DNA from: Teratosphaeria epicoccoides
Lineage: Eukaryota > Ascomycota > Dothideomycetes > Mycosphaerellales > Teratosphaeriaceae
NCBI GenBank assembly: GCA_021401465.1
Contig: JADDMT010000098.1
Location: 1 to 64,000 of the forward strand
Direction of reading: 5' to 3'
Length of the DNA stretch: 64,000 bases
This document shows, in pieces, positions 22,159 to 32,857 of the stretch. The first letter of the stretch is position 1; the number at the start of each line of letters is the position of its first letter. The notes below the pieces were generated by a model. The model had not been told where the DNA came from and ran no database searches. It saw only the letters and a list, made by a program, of their open reading frames with translations. The position numbers and the translations under genes are program-made.

Positions 22159-23073
22159 CTCGATGAACGTTTAGTAAGACTTTCGAGAGCGCTGTGTGGG
22201 ATTGCTGCAACTCAGCTGCGGTGTGTGATGCTGGCGGCCGCGCAGTCGCAGGGATGTAGAAGAGAGGAGATACAGAACCACTGGGAATGGAACAGCATGT
22301 CTGCCCACTCCTGTGACGATCCAGTGTGTTGCTACACATTTCACTCGCAGACTTGTGGAGCGCTGGACGTGACTACACCGAAGACGTGACTGCACGCCAG
22401 CCTTTTTTACACAAGGCATTGTCCGAGCTCTCTGAACAAACAAGCGAAATTCGACATGACCACGCACCAGTCACAGTCTCAACCTGGCATTTCGCTCACG
22501 ATCCATCGAGATTTCTTGTCGCACAAACACATCTCCAGACTCAAAATCGTCAACAACTCACCCCGCGACCCGAGATCCCCTGGGCCTCATCAACACCGAC
22601 TCCGCCCGCAACCCACCCACCACGGCGGCCGAACACGAGCTTCGTGACCTGATAGCGCATCTCCAACCACAGAAGCGCACACTAGCCTCGCAAGCAAGGT
22701 GTTTTGTTGAGGTTGATGGGATGTTTCAGCGGGAGAAGAGGGAGGAGGAGAGGGGTGATGAGGGAGGAAGTGTGTAGAGAAGAGGGGTAGATTGGATGCC
22801 TCGTAGGGGATAGAGTTAACTATAGGCTGCCAAAGTAGCGTAGCGGAGGCTTTGCCTTCGCGAAGAGTATGACAATGGCTAAATGGCACCTTTGAGCCTC
22901 GACGACTGTTTTAAGCTCACTTTTGACGACCGCAGTTTGTATTGCTTTCTGCTCTAACGACCCTGTCTACAAGTCCGCAAGTCGCATCTCCTCAATGGCT
23001 CCAGCACGTCGTCACCATACCTTCATATCTCATGACCCATCAGCTATACCACGCTCGCCCCCTGCAAACCCAC
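22159..23073. other. Intergenic interval with one broken ORF
   Basis: Apart from the frame-broken ORF at 22456-22777, I see nothing convincing here. The right part is the 3' flank of the minus-strand phosphoglucomutase gene and the left part is the promoter side of the small coiled-coil gene. Confidence 0.5.
22456..22777 (+). pseudogene. Possible frameshifted small gene
   Basis: An ATG opens a frame (MTTHQSQSQPGISL...) that looks coding up to about 22560. Coding character then moves to the +1 frame (GLINTDSARNPP, then AEHELRDLIAHLQPQKRTL) and runs to a TAG at 22775-22777. Joining them needs a one-base shift; no usable intron is visible between the two parts. It could be a decayed gene, an assembly error, or chance. 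The family is not recognised. Confidence 0.25.
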
Positions 23074-24907
23074 TCAAGTCTTGACATCCGGCTCCGTCCT
23101 CCCAATAAACTCCTGCAACTTCAACAATTCCGTTGCCATCTTCACATTGTCCTTCAGATACTCCTGCGCATCCAACCCATACGTCTTCGGATCTGTCTCG
23201 TGCTTCTCAATGTACAGCCTAATCGTCGCACCCGAGCTGCCAGTCCCCGACAGCCGCACCACAATCCGGCTCCCGTCGTCAAACTTGACATAGATGCCTT
23301 GGTTCTTGCTCACGCTGCCGTCGAGATCTGTGTAGCTGAAGTCGTCTGCCTCTAGCGCCTTCCTGCCCGCGATCGTGGAGCCGACAAACTCGCTCTTCTT
23401 GGGTCCGATGTACTCCTTCAGGAGAGCAATGACTTTGTTCGCCTTGTCGGTGTCCACGCTCTCGTAGTCGTAGCGAGTGAAGAATGTGCGGCCGTACGTC
23501 TCCCAGAAGTCGTGCTGGATGCTCTTGATGCTTGGAGTGGTACCAGACTTCTCGCCGACACCAGCGATGATGTTCAGCCACGCCACGATTGCCCAGAGAC
23601 CGTCCTTCTCACGGATGTGGTTTGAGCCGGTCCCGAAGGACTCCTCGCCACAGATGTTCATCTTGTCGGCGTCGAAAAGACCGCAGAAGAATTTCCAGCC
23701 AGTAGGTACTTCGTAGCTCTGCAGGCCCTTCTTCTTCGCCACGAGGTCCACGGCTCCCGAGGTTGGCATTGATCGTGCCAGACCGTACACACCCTGCTTC
23801 TTGAAGTATGGGATCAGATCGGCGTGGTGAGCGATGATGGCCAACGAGTCACCCGGCGAGACGAAGGAGTTGGCACCGTAGATCATGTTCCTGTCCCCAT
23901 CGCCGTCTGACGCAGCGCCAAAGTGGATGCCATTCTTGTCCACAGCCTCAACCAGCGAATGTGCGTACACCAAGTTCGGGTCCGGATGATGACCGCCGAA
24001 GTCAGGCTTCGGCACACAGTTCTGCGTGCTGCCCTTGATGCCGAGCTCGTTCTCGAAGATGTCCACGCCGTAGCTGCCCGTCACGCCGCTGAGCGCATCG
24101 AAGAGAACCTTGAAATCCGGGTGGTCCTTCAAGAACCGCTTGATCAGATCGAAGTCGAAGATAGCCTTGAGCATCTTGACATAGTCCTCGGTGCTGTGCA
24201 CCACCTCGACCTCGAGCGGCCCCACCTTCTGGGTGCCGATCTTGCTGAGGTCGATGTCTGGGATCTCGGCAAGCTTGTAGCTCGTGATTGTCTTGGAGAC
24301 GTCAAAGATCTTGTTCGTGACGCTCTCCGGTGCTGGGGCGCCGTTGCTCAGGTTGTACTTGATGCCGAAGTCTTCGCTCGGCCCGCCAGGATTGTGCGAT
24401 GCCGTCAGGAGAATGCCACCGGTGGCCCTCTTGATGCGGATCATGTGGGATGCAGCGGGAGTCGACATGATGCCGTCCTGGCCCAGCAGCAGCTTCTTGA
24501 CGCCATAAGCCGCACCGATCTTGGCAATGCACTGGATGACCTCTGCCCGCCGCACGAGGCACATGAGTCAGCACACGCCCACGACCATCATGATCCTCCT
24601 CGTCCAATGCGTGCTCTCACCTGGGTTGTAGTAGCGTCCGTCCCCGCCAATGACCAGGAAGGAACCCTCAGCGCCTTCCGGAATCGACTGCAGAATCGAC
24701 GCGACAAAGTTCTCCGAGTAGTGTTGCTGCTGGAACACCTTGACCTTCTTGCGAAGCCCGGAGCTGTGGTCGATGGCTTCCCCATTAGCTTCAACGTCCG
24801 TCTTCGTGCCTCGCTGCCACTACACTGGCAATCTTGCTTTTCTCTACTCACGTTCCCGGCTTCTGGTCCTGGAATGCCTTCGTCTCAACGGTGCGAACGC
24901 TCATCAT
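23074..24907 (-). CDS. PGM2: Phosphoglucomutase (glucose 1-phosphate / glucose 6-phosphate)
   Basis: Three exons on the minus strand: 24907-24852, 24763-24621 and 24542-23074, giving 555 residues, as usual for the alpha-D-phosphohexomutase family. The 88-bp and 78-bp introns restore QDQKPGTSGLRKK and YYNPEVIQCIAK. The catalytic phosphoserine loop TASHNPGG is near Ser115, the metal loop DGDGD is at 279-283, the sugar-specificity loop GEESFGTGS follows, and the phosphate-binding RLSGTGSSGATIR is near the C-terminus. The cytosolic enzyme interconverts glucose 1-phosphate and glucose 6-phosphate, linking glycolysis to UDP-glucose, trehalose and cell wall synthesis. Two ATGs are adjacent at the start; the first has a good CCACC context. 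Confidence 0.96.
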
Positions 24908-25355
24908 GGTGGGCAATCGTCGCTCCAGACCCAATCAATGTGGTGAGTCAAGGAAGATTCGGAGCGGGAACAGAGATCTGATCCCGTGAGATTGCGTGCA
25001 ACAGAGCGTGAACAACTGCATCTTTTCGAAAAGTTCATGATTGACCCCTCAGCCCCACCATGCAGGGAGGGGATCTGCGAGCCAATAAGCAACAGCGATC
25101 CCACTGGGACGACGGATCGCCCAGGATGGTGGTGGGATCCGAGGGGCCGATGAGACGGTGAGAGCATTGCAGCACAGGCAGAACGAGACAGACAGGCGGT
25201 GACACGGTCACGGCAGACGCGACGTCTTATAGTACACGATGCTTGTACTGCACGCAGCCAAGAATGGCACCCACCGCTGCAAAGCACGCTACATGGCTAC
25301 CTACAAACGAAGGCGCCCCCCAACAAGAAGCCGAATCGCTGACAAGCCACCGTCC
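24908..25355. other. Spacer between phosphoglucomutase promoter and NST1 3' end
   Basis: A 448-bp interval with no supported gene. The part nearest 24908 should hold the phosphoglucomutase promoter and the part nearest 25355 the NST1 3' UTR. Confidence 0.5.
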
Positions 25356-28300
25356 CTAGAACCCCTGGCTGCCAATGGCACCTAAGCTCTGGAAGCCTCC
25401 AGGCATGCCCATCTGTCGACCCGCTGCACCAAACCCCGTTGCTGGCGAGGACTTGCCGGGCATCGGGGACCCAATCTCGCCCGGCCCAGGCCCTTGATCC
25501 GGCGTACGTGCCCTGGCTTCCCACTTGACCGCGGCCAAGTCACCGCTGTCGCTCTTGCGGACGTACAGCTCACCGCCGCCGTTGATGGAGTCGCCCTCGG
25601 TCTCGCAGATCTCCTCGATCTCGCGCAACGTTGGCGCCGGGTCGAGCACAGGTCGGTTGGCCTCGATCTGCTGTAGCAGCGTGTCGACGCTGTGAAAGCC
25701 GTCGTCACCATTACCGCGTGCGTTGAGCTGCTTGCAGGCGTTGCAGACAGCAACACGAATCGTCAATGGACGGTTGCCTCCCGCCACACTCCCGCGATGC
25801 ATCGGAGCGCCAAACCCACCAAGCCCGTTGTTTGTCGAGAAGGACTGATGATTTTGATTCCAGCCGCCCATGCTCGGCCCAGGTATGCCGCCCCAGTTGG
25901 AGTGTCCGAGACCAGGCACAGAGCCGAATGGAGCGGGGAAGCCGTTCCCTGGGGCGCCAAAAGAGCCCCCGGGTGATGCGAAACCCCCCATGGCCGCCAT
26001 GCCGCTCAGCCCGCCGTTACGCGGACCGTTCTGGAACCCAGACATGCGCCTCGCATCTCCAGGAAGCGGTTCGTCGTCATCAGCTAGTAGCGCGGAGCTA
26101 CCGAGATGCTTCGACAGATCCTCCACGTCGCCGTCACGGTCACCTTGAGGCCTGACGCTGCTTGGCCGCTGGATCGGTGCCGGCCTTGCGATAGGTTGAT
26201 GTGCGGCAGAGTCAAAACGCTCCTTGTCTGTCGAATGCTGACGAGAGTGTGCTGACAAATTCGTTCGTGGTGCTTCAGGGCCCGGGGTCTGCTGAGGCTG
26301 TGGAGCACCAAAAGGGCCGTGGTGGATTGGCATTGGCGACTGTCCAAATCCAGGAGGTGCTTGCGGCGCATCGAATGGAAGACAGCGGCCTTGGGGTGGC
26401 ATCCCAGGTGGCGGCATGGGCATGCCATTCATACCGCCGGGAGCACCGAACGACATCCTGTTGGGAATACCCATTGGCGGGCCTTGCGGTGAGAACATGC
26501 CTGGCAGCGGGCCACGCTGGCCCATGTGGGTGTGCATTACAGGACCCTGCGGGCCTTGATACACGCCGAATGGCATTGGTGACATGGGTCCAAACGGTCC
26601 ATGCTGTTGTGGGTGATGCATACCAGGCGGTGGTTGCATCTGGTTCTGGTGCAAAGGAGACATGCTTCCGCCAGGGTGCTGTATGCTCAGCTGAGGCTGG
26701 CTCGGCTTCTGCATAATTGTCTTCGGCTGAGTTGCATTTTGGTGTTGAGGCTGATCTCCAGGGGAAGAGGTCTTGCTTGGCGCGCTAGAAACTTGTGAAT
26801 GCGCTTGTTTCGGCGAAGAGGCGTGCGAGCCCTGTTGTGAAGCTTGCCGTTGCTTGGCGGGAGTAGGTGCTTTCGGCAAGGCTGGCGTCGCAATGGAAGG
26901 GTGCGGGGAAGAAACCCCAGACGTCGTCTGCTTGGGGTAGACTCCAGGCACCGCGACCATACCCATTTGGCTCGGTCGCTTGGTGATCTGAGGTGGTGGC
27001 TGCTGCGCGCTTGGCGTGTTGGCAGCTTGCTGGACATACTTCTCGCGCTCCCTGATTTCCTTCTCCGCCTTCGCCTTGGCGTCGCGTTCCTTCCTGTCAC
27101 GCTCCTCTTGAGCCTTGCGTTCGCGGGCCTCCTTCTCTCGAGCTTCCCGCTCCTCACGCTCACGCTTCTTTTGCTCTTCTTTCTTAGCTTTGGCTTCTCG
27201 TGCTTTGCGCTCGGTTTCTTCGCGACGTTGCTGCTCCTCGGCCTGTCGTCGTAGCTTGTCAGCCTCCTTACGCGCACGCTCCTCTTCTTGCTTCCGCTTC
27301 TCTTCGTCGCGCTTCTTCTTCTGCTCCTCCTTCTTCCGCTTCTGCTCCTCCTGCTGCTTATCCTGAACTTCACGTAGTCGGGCTTCCTCAGCAGCTTTCT
27401 CGGCCTCCTTTTTAGCTTTCTCTTCGGCCTTTGCTTGCTGCTGCTGCTTCTTTTTCTCCTTCTTCTTCAAAGCGTCGCGCTCCTTCTTAGCTTTGCGCTG
27501 CGCTTCTTTGCCCTCCTCGTCTTGCAATTCTTCCAGGAGCTTTTGTTGCCGCTCAGCTGCTACTTTTTCTCGATATGCATTGAGCACTCGCTGCTCGAAC
27601 ATCCGTGCAGCAAATATCTGGAACATGCGCCTGCCTTCTTGCATCCGCTGTTCCTCGGTGAGGCCTCCCTGTCAAAAGTCAGTATGTCACATCGTATTTG
27701 CTACGCATTGAAGAGCTTGCCATTTCGTCTTCATCCTCAGGGTAGTCATCATCCATCTCGCTGTCATACTCCTCTTCGTCATCGTCGTACCCATCGTCCT
27801 CGGCCAATGGATCATCATGACCATAATTGCCGGACTGATAACTACCCGGAGGATGACTTGGGTTCGCCGCAGCGTACTCCGCTTCGTTCTCCCGTTGCAT
27901 GCGCCGTTCAGCGAGTTGCTCCATCATCTCGATGAACTTCCGACCATCGTTCTTCAGCAGATCGTCGGCAACGGTGAGGAGATTGTCTGCTTTACCCTTT
28001 AGCCCTTGTTGCAACTTTTCAAGCCAGGGTGTAAGGATACCTTTGACCGTCAGACTTTGGCCGAAGCTGAAGAAGTCAGGGACGCCTCGTGGTGGCTCTG
28101 GCTCGTCATCTGAGTAGTCTTCCTCGGAGTACTCATCGTCCTCGTACTCGCCCTCACTCTGTTCATCGTCCTCAGCTTCATCAGGCGGGATGTGCTCTTG
28201 CATTCTGCTGGTTTTGTGATGTGAATTGGGTGGTGGGGCAGCCAAAGGATGTGGCGGCCGCGGGTGCTGCAGGGGCGCTGGAGTAAGCCCATCGGAGAGC

Positions 28301-29028
28301 AGCGGTGGCTGATCGTGATGAGCGTACTGCTCCAACTCCTCGTAGTAGCCTTCATAAAGCACCTCGAGTTCTTCTTCGATTGCAGTCCGCTTGCGTCCGC
28401 ATACAGTACAGGAGCACGAGTGCTTCTGCTGCTGCTTCATCTTCTTTAGAACAGCCTCCTTCTCGATCTTGAGCAGCGACTTGCGCTCGTCCTCGCTCAG
28501 ACCAAGCCAGAACTCCTTGATATTCTGGCGTTCCTGGGCACTGCTGGTATTCCATATCTGGTTGTCATGATGGTTGTAGTTGCTGTTTCCCCGGTGCATG
28601 GGCCGGAGCGCATGCGTCGGCGGTGGCGGCGGCCCTCCCAGGTGCGACAACATATCCGGATGATACGCCCCATGGTGTCCACCACTCCGCTTTTTCTTAT
28701 TCTTGCTCGTCTGCACGGGAGGAGGTGCATGGTTCACGCCATTGCTTGGAGGATGCGGGGGCGCATACTGGTCCAGGTATGGCTCGTCGACCTCGGAATA
28801 GTCGTCGTACTCTTCCTCGTCCTCGCCATAGCCTAGCGGATCTTCGTCGTACCGCTCCGCCGCGGGCGTGCCTGCCGGGGCTGGTGGCGGAAGAGGAGCC
28901 TGTGTTGCCTGTCTCTGCGCCTGCTTGTCTCGTCGCTTCTGCTTCTTGCGGTTCGGCGGCTTCGAAGGGGCGTGTATGACACCGTTTGAGGCGGAAGTGG
29001 GTGGTGGCAGTCTCGTGTTAGCCGCCAT
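25356..29028 (-). CDS. NST1: NST1-like stress response protein
   Basis: Two exons, 29028-27721 and 27668-25356, give 1,206 residues. The intron is read as a 52-bp GC-AG intron (GCAAGC ... branch TACTGAC ... ACAG), which joins EDEM to GGLTEEQRMQEGRRMFQ in the way NST1 proteins continue; the GT donors I checked here give either the wrong frame or an implausibly short intron. The order is a basic N-terminus (NRKKQKRRDKQ), acidic tracts, a Cys/His-containing block (CSCTVCGRKR), more acidic repeats, the conserved FQIFAARMFEQRVL segment, a very long Lys/Glu/Arg-rich helix, then a Pro/Gly/Met-rich low-complexity tail. The yeast protein negatively affects salt tolerance; a biochemical role is not established. 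The start is MAANTRLPPP in a good context; an in-frame ATG 153 bases upstream lacks family-like sequence. Confidence 0.88.
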
Positions 29029-29845
29029 GGTCGCGTGTGTGGGAGGATTATGGTGAGCTCGCTGATCGGCCTGTGGGTTTGGTTCATTAATATGGGCCAA
29101 GCGCGGACGTGACGATGTAGGAGTGCAAGCGTGCAGTGCTGTAGCAATAGCCCGGACCTTGATGTCGGAGCACGCAGTCACTTGACACCGTCCACAGCCC
29201 GCATTCCAGTTGTGTGTAAAGTGAAGATCGTACCTGTCGCGGTGCCCGTGCCTGCTCGAGGCGGTCGTGTCGCGCAGGCCACCTCTTGCTCAACCTGTGG
29301 GGATCTCAATGCTTTCCCACCAACGGCGTCTTTCACATCCTTTATCTTGCAAGCATTCGACCGTCATTCAAGGTGGGAGGCCATGCGGCTGCTCCCGCGT
29401 GTGGCTCGTGAGACGACTCAGCCGCTTCGTCTGCATCTCTCTTCCGAGAACTCACCATTGGATTTCTCCACTCGCGATACGACGCCTTCTCGACCCGACT
29501 GCCGTCAGCGTCGGTAAAGCCTCATCGCGTCGCTATCCCGTCCTCGACGCTCCACTTTCAATCCCGTGATTGTTGGATCCCCTCACCATTGCCGCTGCCC
29601 GCAATACCTGCTCGGTGACGCGGCCGCCAGTCGATTCGAGCCAAGCTTGCGTTCGCGGAGCTTGAAACATCCGCAGGAATCACCGCATTGGACTCGTACA
29701 ACGAATCCCCGGACCTCCTTCTCCTCGTCACAATAGCGATTTCTTCCATCCTCCTTGCCCAGAACTGATCGCAACCACCGCGCCGTCCTTCACCTAAACA
29801 TCATCACTATCTCCGCTATCCGAGCCCGTACTGGACCCTGCAGCA

Positions 29846-29854
29846 TATATATAG
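29846..29854 (+). promoter_or_regulatory. TATA-like box upstream of RHO2
   Basis: TATATATAG about 172 bases before the RHO2 start codon. The position is plausible for a core promoter, but TATA-like strings are common and there is no transcript evidence. Confidence 0.3.
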
Positions 29855-29948
29855 CCCCGTTGTGCACCACGTGGGTTCAGTGCTAGTTTGGCAGCGAGAT
29901 TGGTCACTGTATCTTGGCGGATTGGCACACCACCCTCCACTGTCGCAC

Positions 29949-29966
29949 TCACACACACACACACAC
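29949..29966. repeat. Short CA microsatellite
   Basis: Nine CA units on the plus strand, followed by two further CA-rich patches (to about 29990), within 80 bases of the RHO2 start codon, probably in its leader or promoter. Confidence 0.85.
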
Positions 29967-30025
29967 CCCTCCTTACACCCACACACACTTGAAGGTGAAG
30001 GCGGTAGAGGCCGACACCCCATAAA

Positions 30026-30806
30026 ATGGCGCAGCAAGATCAGCAAGTGATGAGGAGGTACATTATATCTGTGGCGTAGCTGGCATCGAAGCACCCAGTA
30101 CTGATAGACGCGACAGAAAGCTCGTAATTATTGGCGACGGTGCTTGTGGAAAGACCTCACTGCTCTCCGTCTTCACACTCGGCTACTTCCCAACTGTGGG
30201 TCACTCACACAACGGGTTGCACTGACATCAGTAAGACTGACATACTAGTAGCGATATGTACCCACTGTCTTCGAGAATTATGTCACCGACTGCAGAGTGG
30301 ATGGCAAATCAGTGCAGCTGGCACTGTGGGACACCGCTGGCCAGGAAGACTACGAGCGACTACGACCATTAGCCTACAGCCAGGCACATGTCATCCTTAT
30401 AGCATTCTCTGTCTCGAGTCCCGATTCTTTACACAACATCACGACAAAATGGTAAGCCAGCCCCGTCACGCTTGATGCATCCCAGAGATATCGGAGCTGA
30501 CCTTAGATATTGCATAGGCATCCCGAAGTGCTAGAACGTTGTCCAGGCGTGCCGATAATACTGGTCGGGCTCAAGAAAGACCTTCGCGAGGACCCGGTAG
30601 CCCAAGAAGAGATGCGCAAGCGTTCGGAGAAGTTCCTCACCACAGACGAAGGAGAAGAGGTCCGCAAGCGGATCGGAGCCAAGAAGTACCTCGAATGCTC
30701 TTCGCTCACTGGCGAAGGCGTAGATGATGTATTCGAGGCGGCGACGCGACAATCTCTGCTCAGTGGAGACAGGAAAGAAAGGGGTGCGTGCTGTGTAATA
30801 TTCTAA
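30026..30806 (+). CDS. RHO2: Rho-family small GTPase, Rho2 type
   Basis: Four exons, 30026-30057, 30117-30195, 30252-30451 and 30518-30806, encode 199 residues; the introns are 59, 56 and 66 bp with GT-AG ends. The P-loop GDGACGKT is at 17-24, the effector region YVPTVFENY follows, DTAGQ is at 64-68, LVGLKKDLR supplies a Rho-type base-binding loop, and ECSSLTGEGVDDVFE is the Rho insert-end motif. The C-terminus CVIF is a CAAX box, so the protein should be prenylated and membrane-bound. The TLGYFPT and VDGKSVQLALWDTAGQEDYERLRPLA wording matches Rho2 rather than Rho1, Rho3, Rho4 or Cdc42. Rho2 proteins act in cell-wall integrity and polarised growth. Confidence 0.92.
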
Positions 30807-32857
30807 GTACAGACGAGCGCTATTGGTGGAGTTTGGTTGTTGAATGCTTTTTGACATTAGCGAAGGGGTCTGCATATTGGGAACGGCGTTTCGGCGCCTG
30901 ACTCATAGAGGGAAATGCTAGCGGCCAGAAAAGTCGGATCATTCTGGATGGCAGTAGTATAGGCACTATTGACTGACTGCTTTAAGGCAGTGGCATAGCG
31001 CATTGAAAGGCATCGTAGCACGAAGAAGATGTATGCCGCGAATGAATGGCTCATACGAGTCCTGGCCATCTGTTGAAATTTGTAGATGGTCGTTCCGCCG
31101 GTGGCCTTCCAGTCGCACGGTTGCTTATCGACGCAACCTGCGAGAAAGGCTCGGGTACAAACAAATGAAGGCCAGTATGACGGGCATTGCCTCCTAGGGA
31201 GTAGTAAAAGCACCCGCTGGCCGTCTAGTCATTGTACCAGTCAACCATTTCGTTGACTCACTGACAGGCGTGACCAAGTTGATCAAAGTCACTGGTAATA
31301 CCAGACAGTCAACCGTGTCAGCGAGCAGCTGACTGCATTGACAAGCAATCAAACATTTTGACAAGCGGTCATTTGTGGCACCAAGCAGTCAAATGAATTT
31401 ATCACAGCTATCTTGAGGCCACAATAGGTGTTCTGAATCTCGGGCTATATTTTCCTATAAGGCATGTCTTGGCACCGATAGCATTCGATGCTGTCCTGTA
31501 CACGCATCGCGAGGGCTGATGTACTGCTTCGCGACTCATAGCTTCCTAAGCAGCATTGCCCAAAGGGTCAAGCAGGGGCTAAAGGTTGACTTTGACAGGA
31601 TGTGCTGGCAAATCATAGTTCGCAGGAGTGTGGCGATCGGCTGCCAACTACGAGGATGGCCATGTAGAAATCCAGACTTTTAACTGCTGTGCTTCGCATA
31701 GTCTCTCCTGAGCGGCCTTGGTACGCTCAGAGCATCGATGAAAGTCTCCATCGCTGTGTGGATTTTTCGTAGCACCTCAGAGATTTGAAGACTAGACGTA
31801 TCGAACCACAACGCAAGTATTCGCGATGACTCCAAGCGAACTTTATTCTTGACCCCCACATGGCCCAGTAATGGGAATTTAGATGCTGCACGACTGGCAT
31901 GTGAAGATGCACTGTCCACTTGACCCATCTTTTCCTGGGTAGAAATATGGCTGCATGGGTCAGGAATACGGATCTTTTCTTCTTGTCTGCTGTGATTGGT
32001 CAGACAGCATGGCGCAGGCGGCGGTGCTGGAGCATGGCTCATCGAGCTCTCTCGCTGGCTCGGCCGGGCCGTCGGGTCAGTCATGCATGCTGATGCGAAG
32101 CGTGTTATTGGATTCGAGTTGCGAACTCTGCCGGGATATGAGACGAGTTACTCCTGAACACTTTGCCAGTGATGCATGTGGGATGCAGCCATTGACAAGG
32201 CCATAATGCTTTTTCCGAGATAGATTTCCGCACTAGTAGTGTGTGTCGCGTGGGCGCGGAGCATAGGAAGAAAAGCCTGGAGCTCCTTTTCCTCTGCGAA
32301 GCTTCTGCGAAGCTGCAGGCTCGTGTGATCCCCTGCCTCAAGCTGCGTGGAGTGACGAGTTGTTACAGCGGTCAAGGATCCTGGGATGTTATTCCGCTCA
32401 CTAGCGCCGCGCTAACATTATTCTAATTATCCGCCCTCGCTCCCACCATCTCCTCAATTTCTTTCCTCGATCAACTCAAACGCTGCTAAACGAAGCATAC
32501 AACACTATTTCAACAAGACATATACTGACAGCGCACTGATAATATCAATACCCGTCGAATATGTCTCGCACCTTTTCTGGCTAGGAGTACCGCGGGAGGC
32601 TGCGCAAGGCGGTCTTCCACGGTCCAAGTTCAGGGAGACATTTTCGACAAAAAGTACTTCAATCGCTCCAAGCGACGCTTGTTGGGGCTTTGAAGACTGT
32701 TCCACCACACACATTTACTGCTAGTTGCCTGAAGGCGACATACGCGACACCCAGATCAAGAGCTTGACTTGCGCTCTCGTCCTTCCTGCTACTTAAGATC
32801 TTTATCCACCCTTCCCTCTTACCCACCCAAATCCGAAGAGGACGAAATTTGACCCCA
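30807..32857. other. Gene-poor interval, 2 kb
   Basis: No supported gene. It contains a TTGAC/GTCAA-rich degenerate repeat patch at 31231-31400. A 134-codon minus ORF at 31680-32084 has no family-like features. The last 400 bases are AT-richer and probably hold the promoter of the acidic protein gene. Confidence 0.5.
31231..31400. repeat. Degenerate GTCAA/TTGAC minisatellite patch
   Basis: Repeated variants of TTGACAAGCnGTCAA occur (TTGACAAGCAATCAA, TTGACAAGCGGTCA, CCAAGCAGTCAA) together with several isolated GTCAAC and GTTGAC words. It reads as the reverse complement of the unit that dominates 62790-63235. Confidence 0.5.

Larger units (their letters stand above)
29029..30025. other. Divergent interval between NST1 and RHO2
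   Basis: About 1 kb with short ORFs only and no protein I can support. It should hold the NST1 promoter and leader on the left and the RHO2 promoter on the right. A CA microsatellite and a TATA-like box lie in its last 200 bases. Confidence 0.5.

Noticed and set aside
23923..24981. 352-codon plus-strand ORF across the phosphoglucomutase gene
   Set aside because: It is the antisense shadow of a highly conserved gene; its His/Leu/Val-rich composition follows from the minus-strand codons.
31680..32084. 134-codon minus-strand ORF
   Set aside because: Low-complexity Ser/Pro/Arg sequence with no domain, no splice context and no family-like pattern; it lies in a gene-poor interval.
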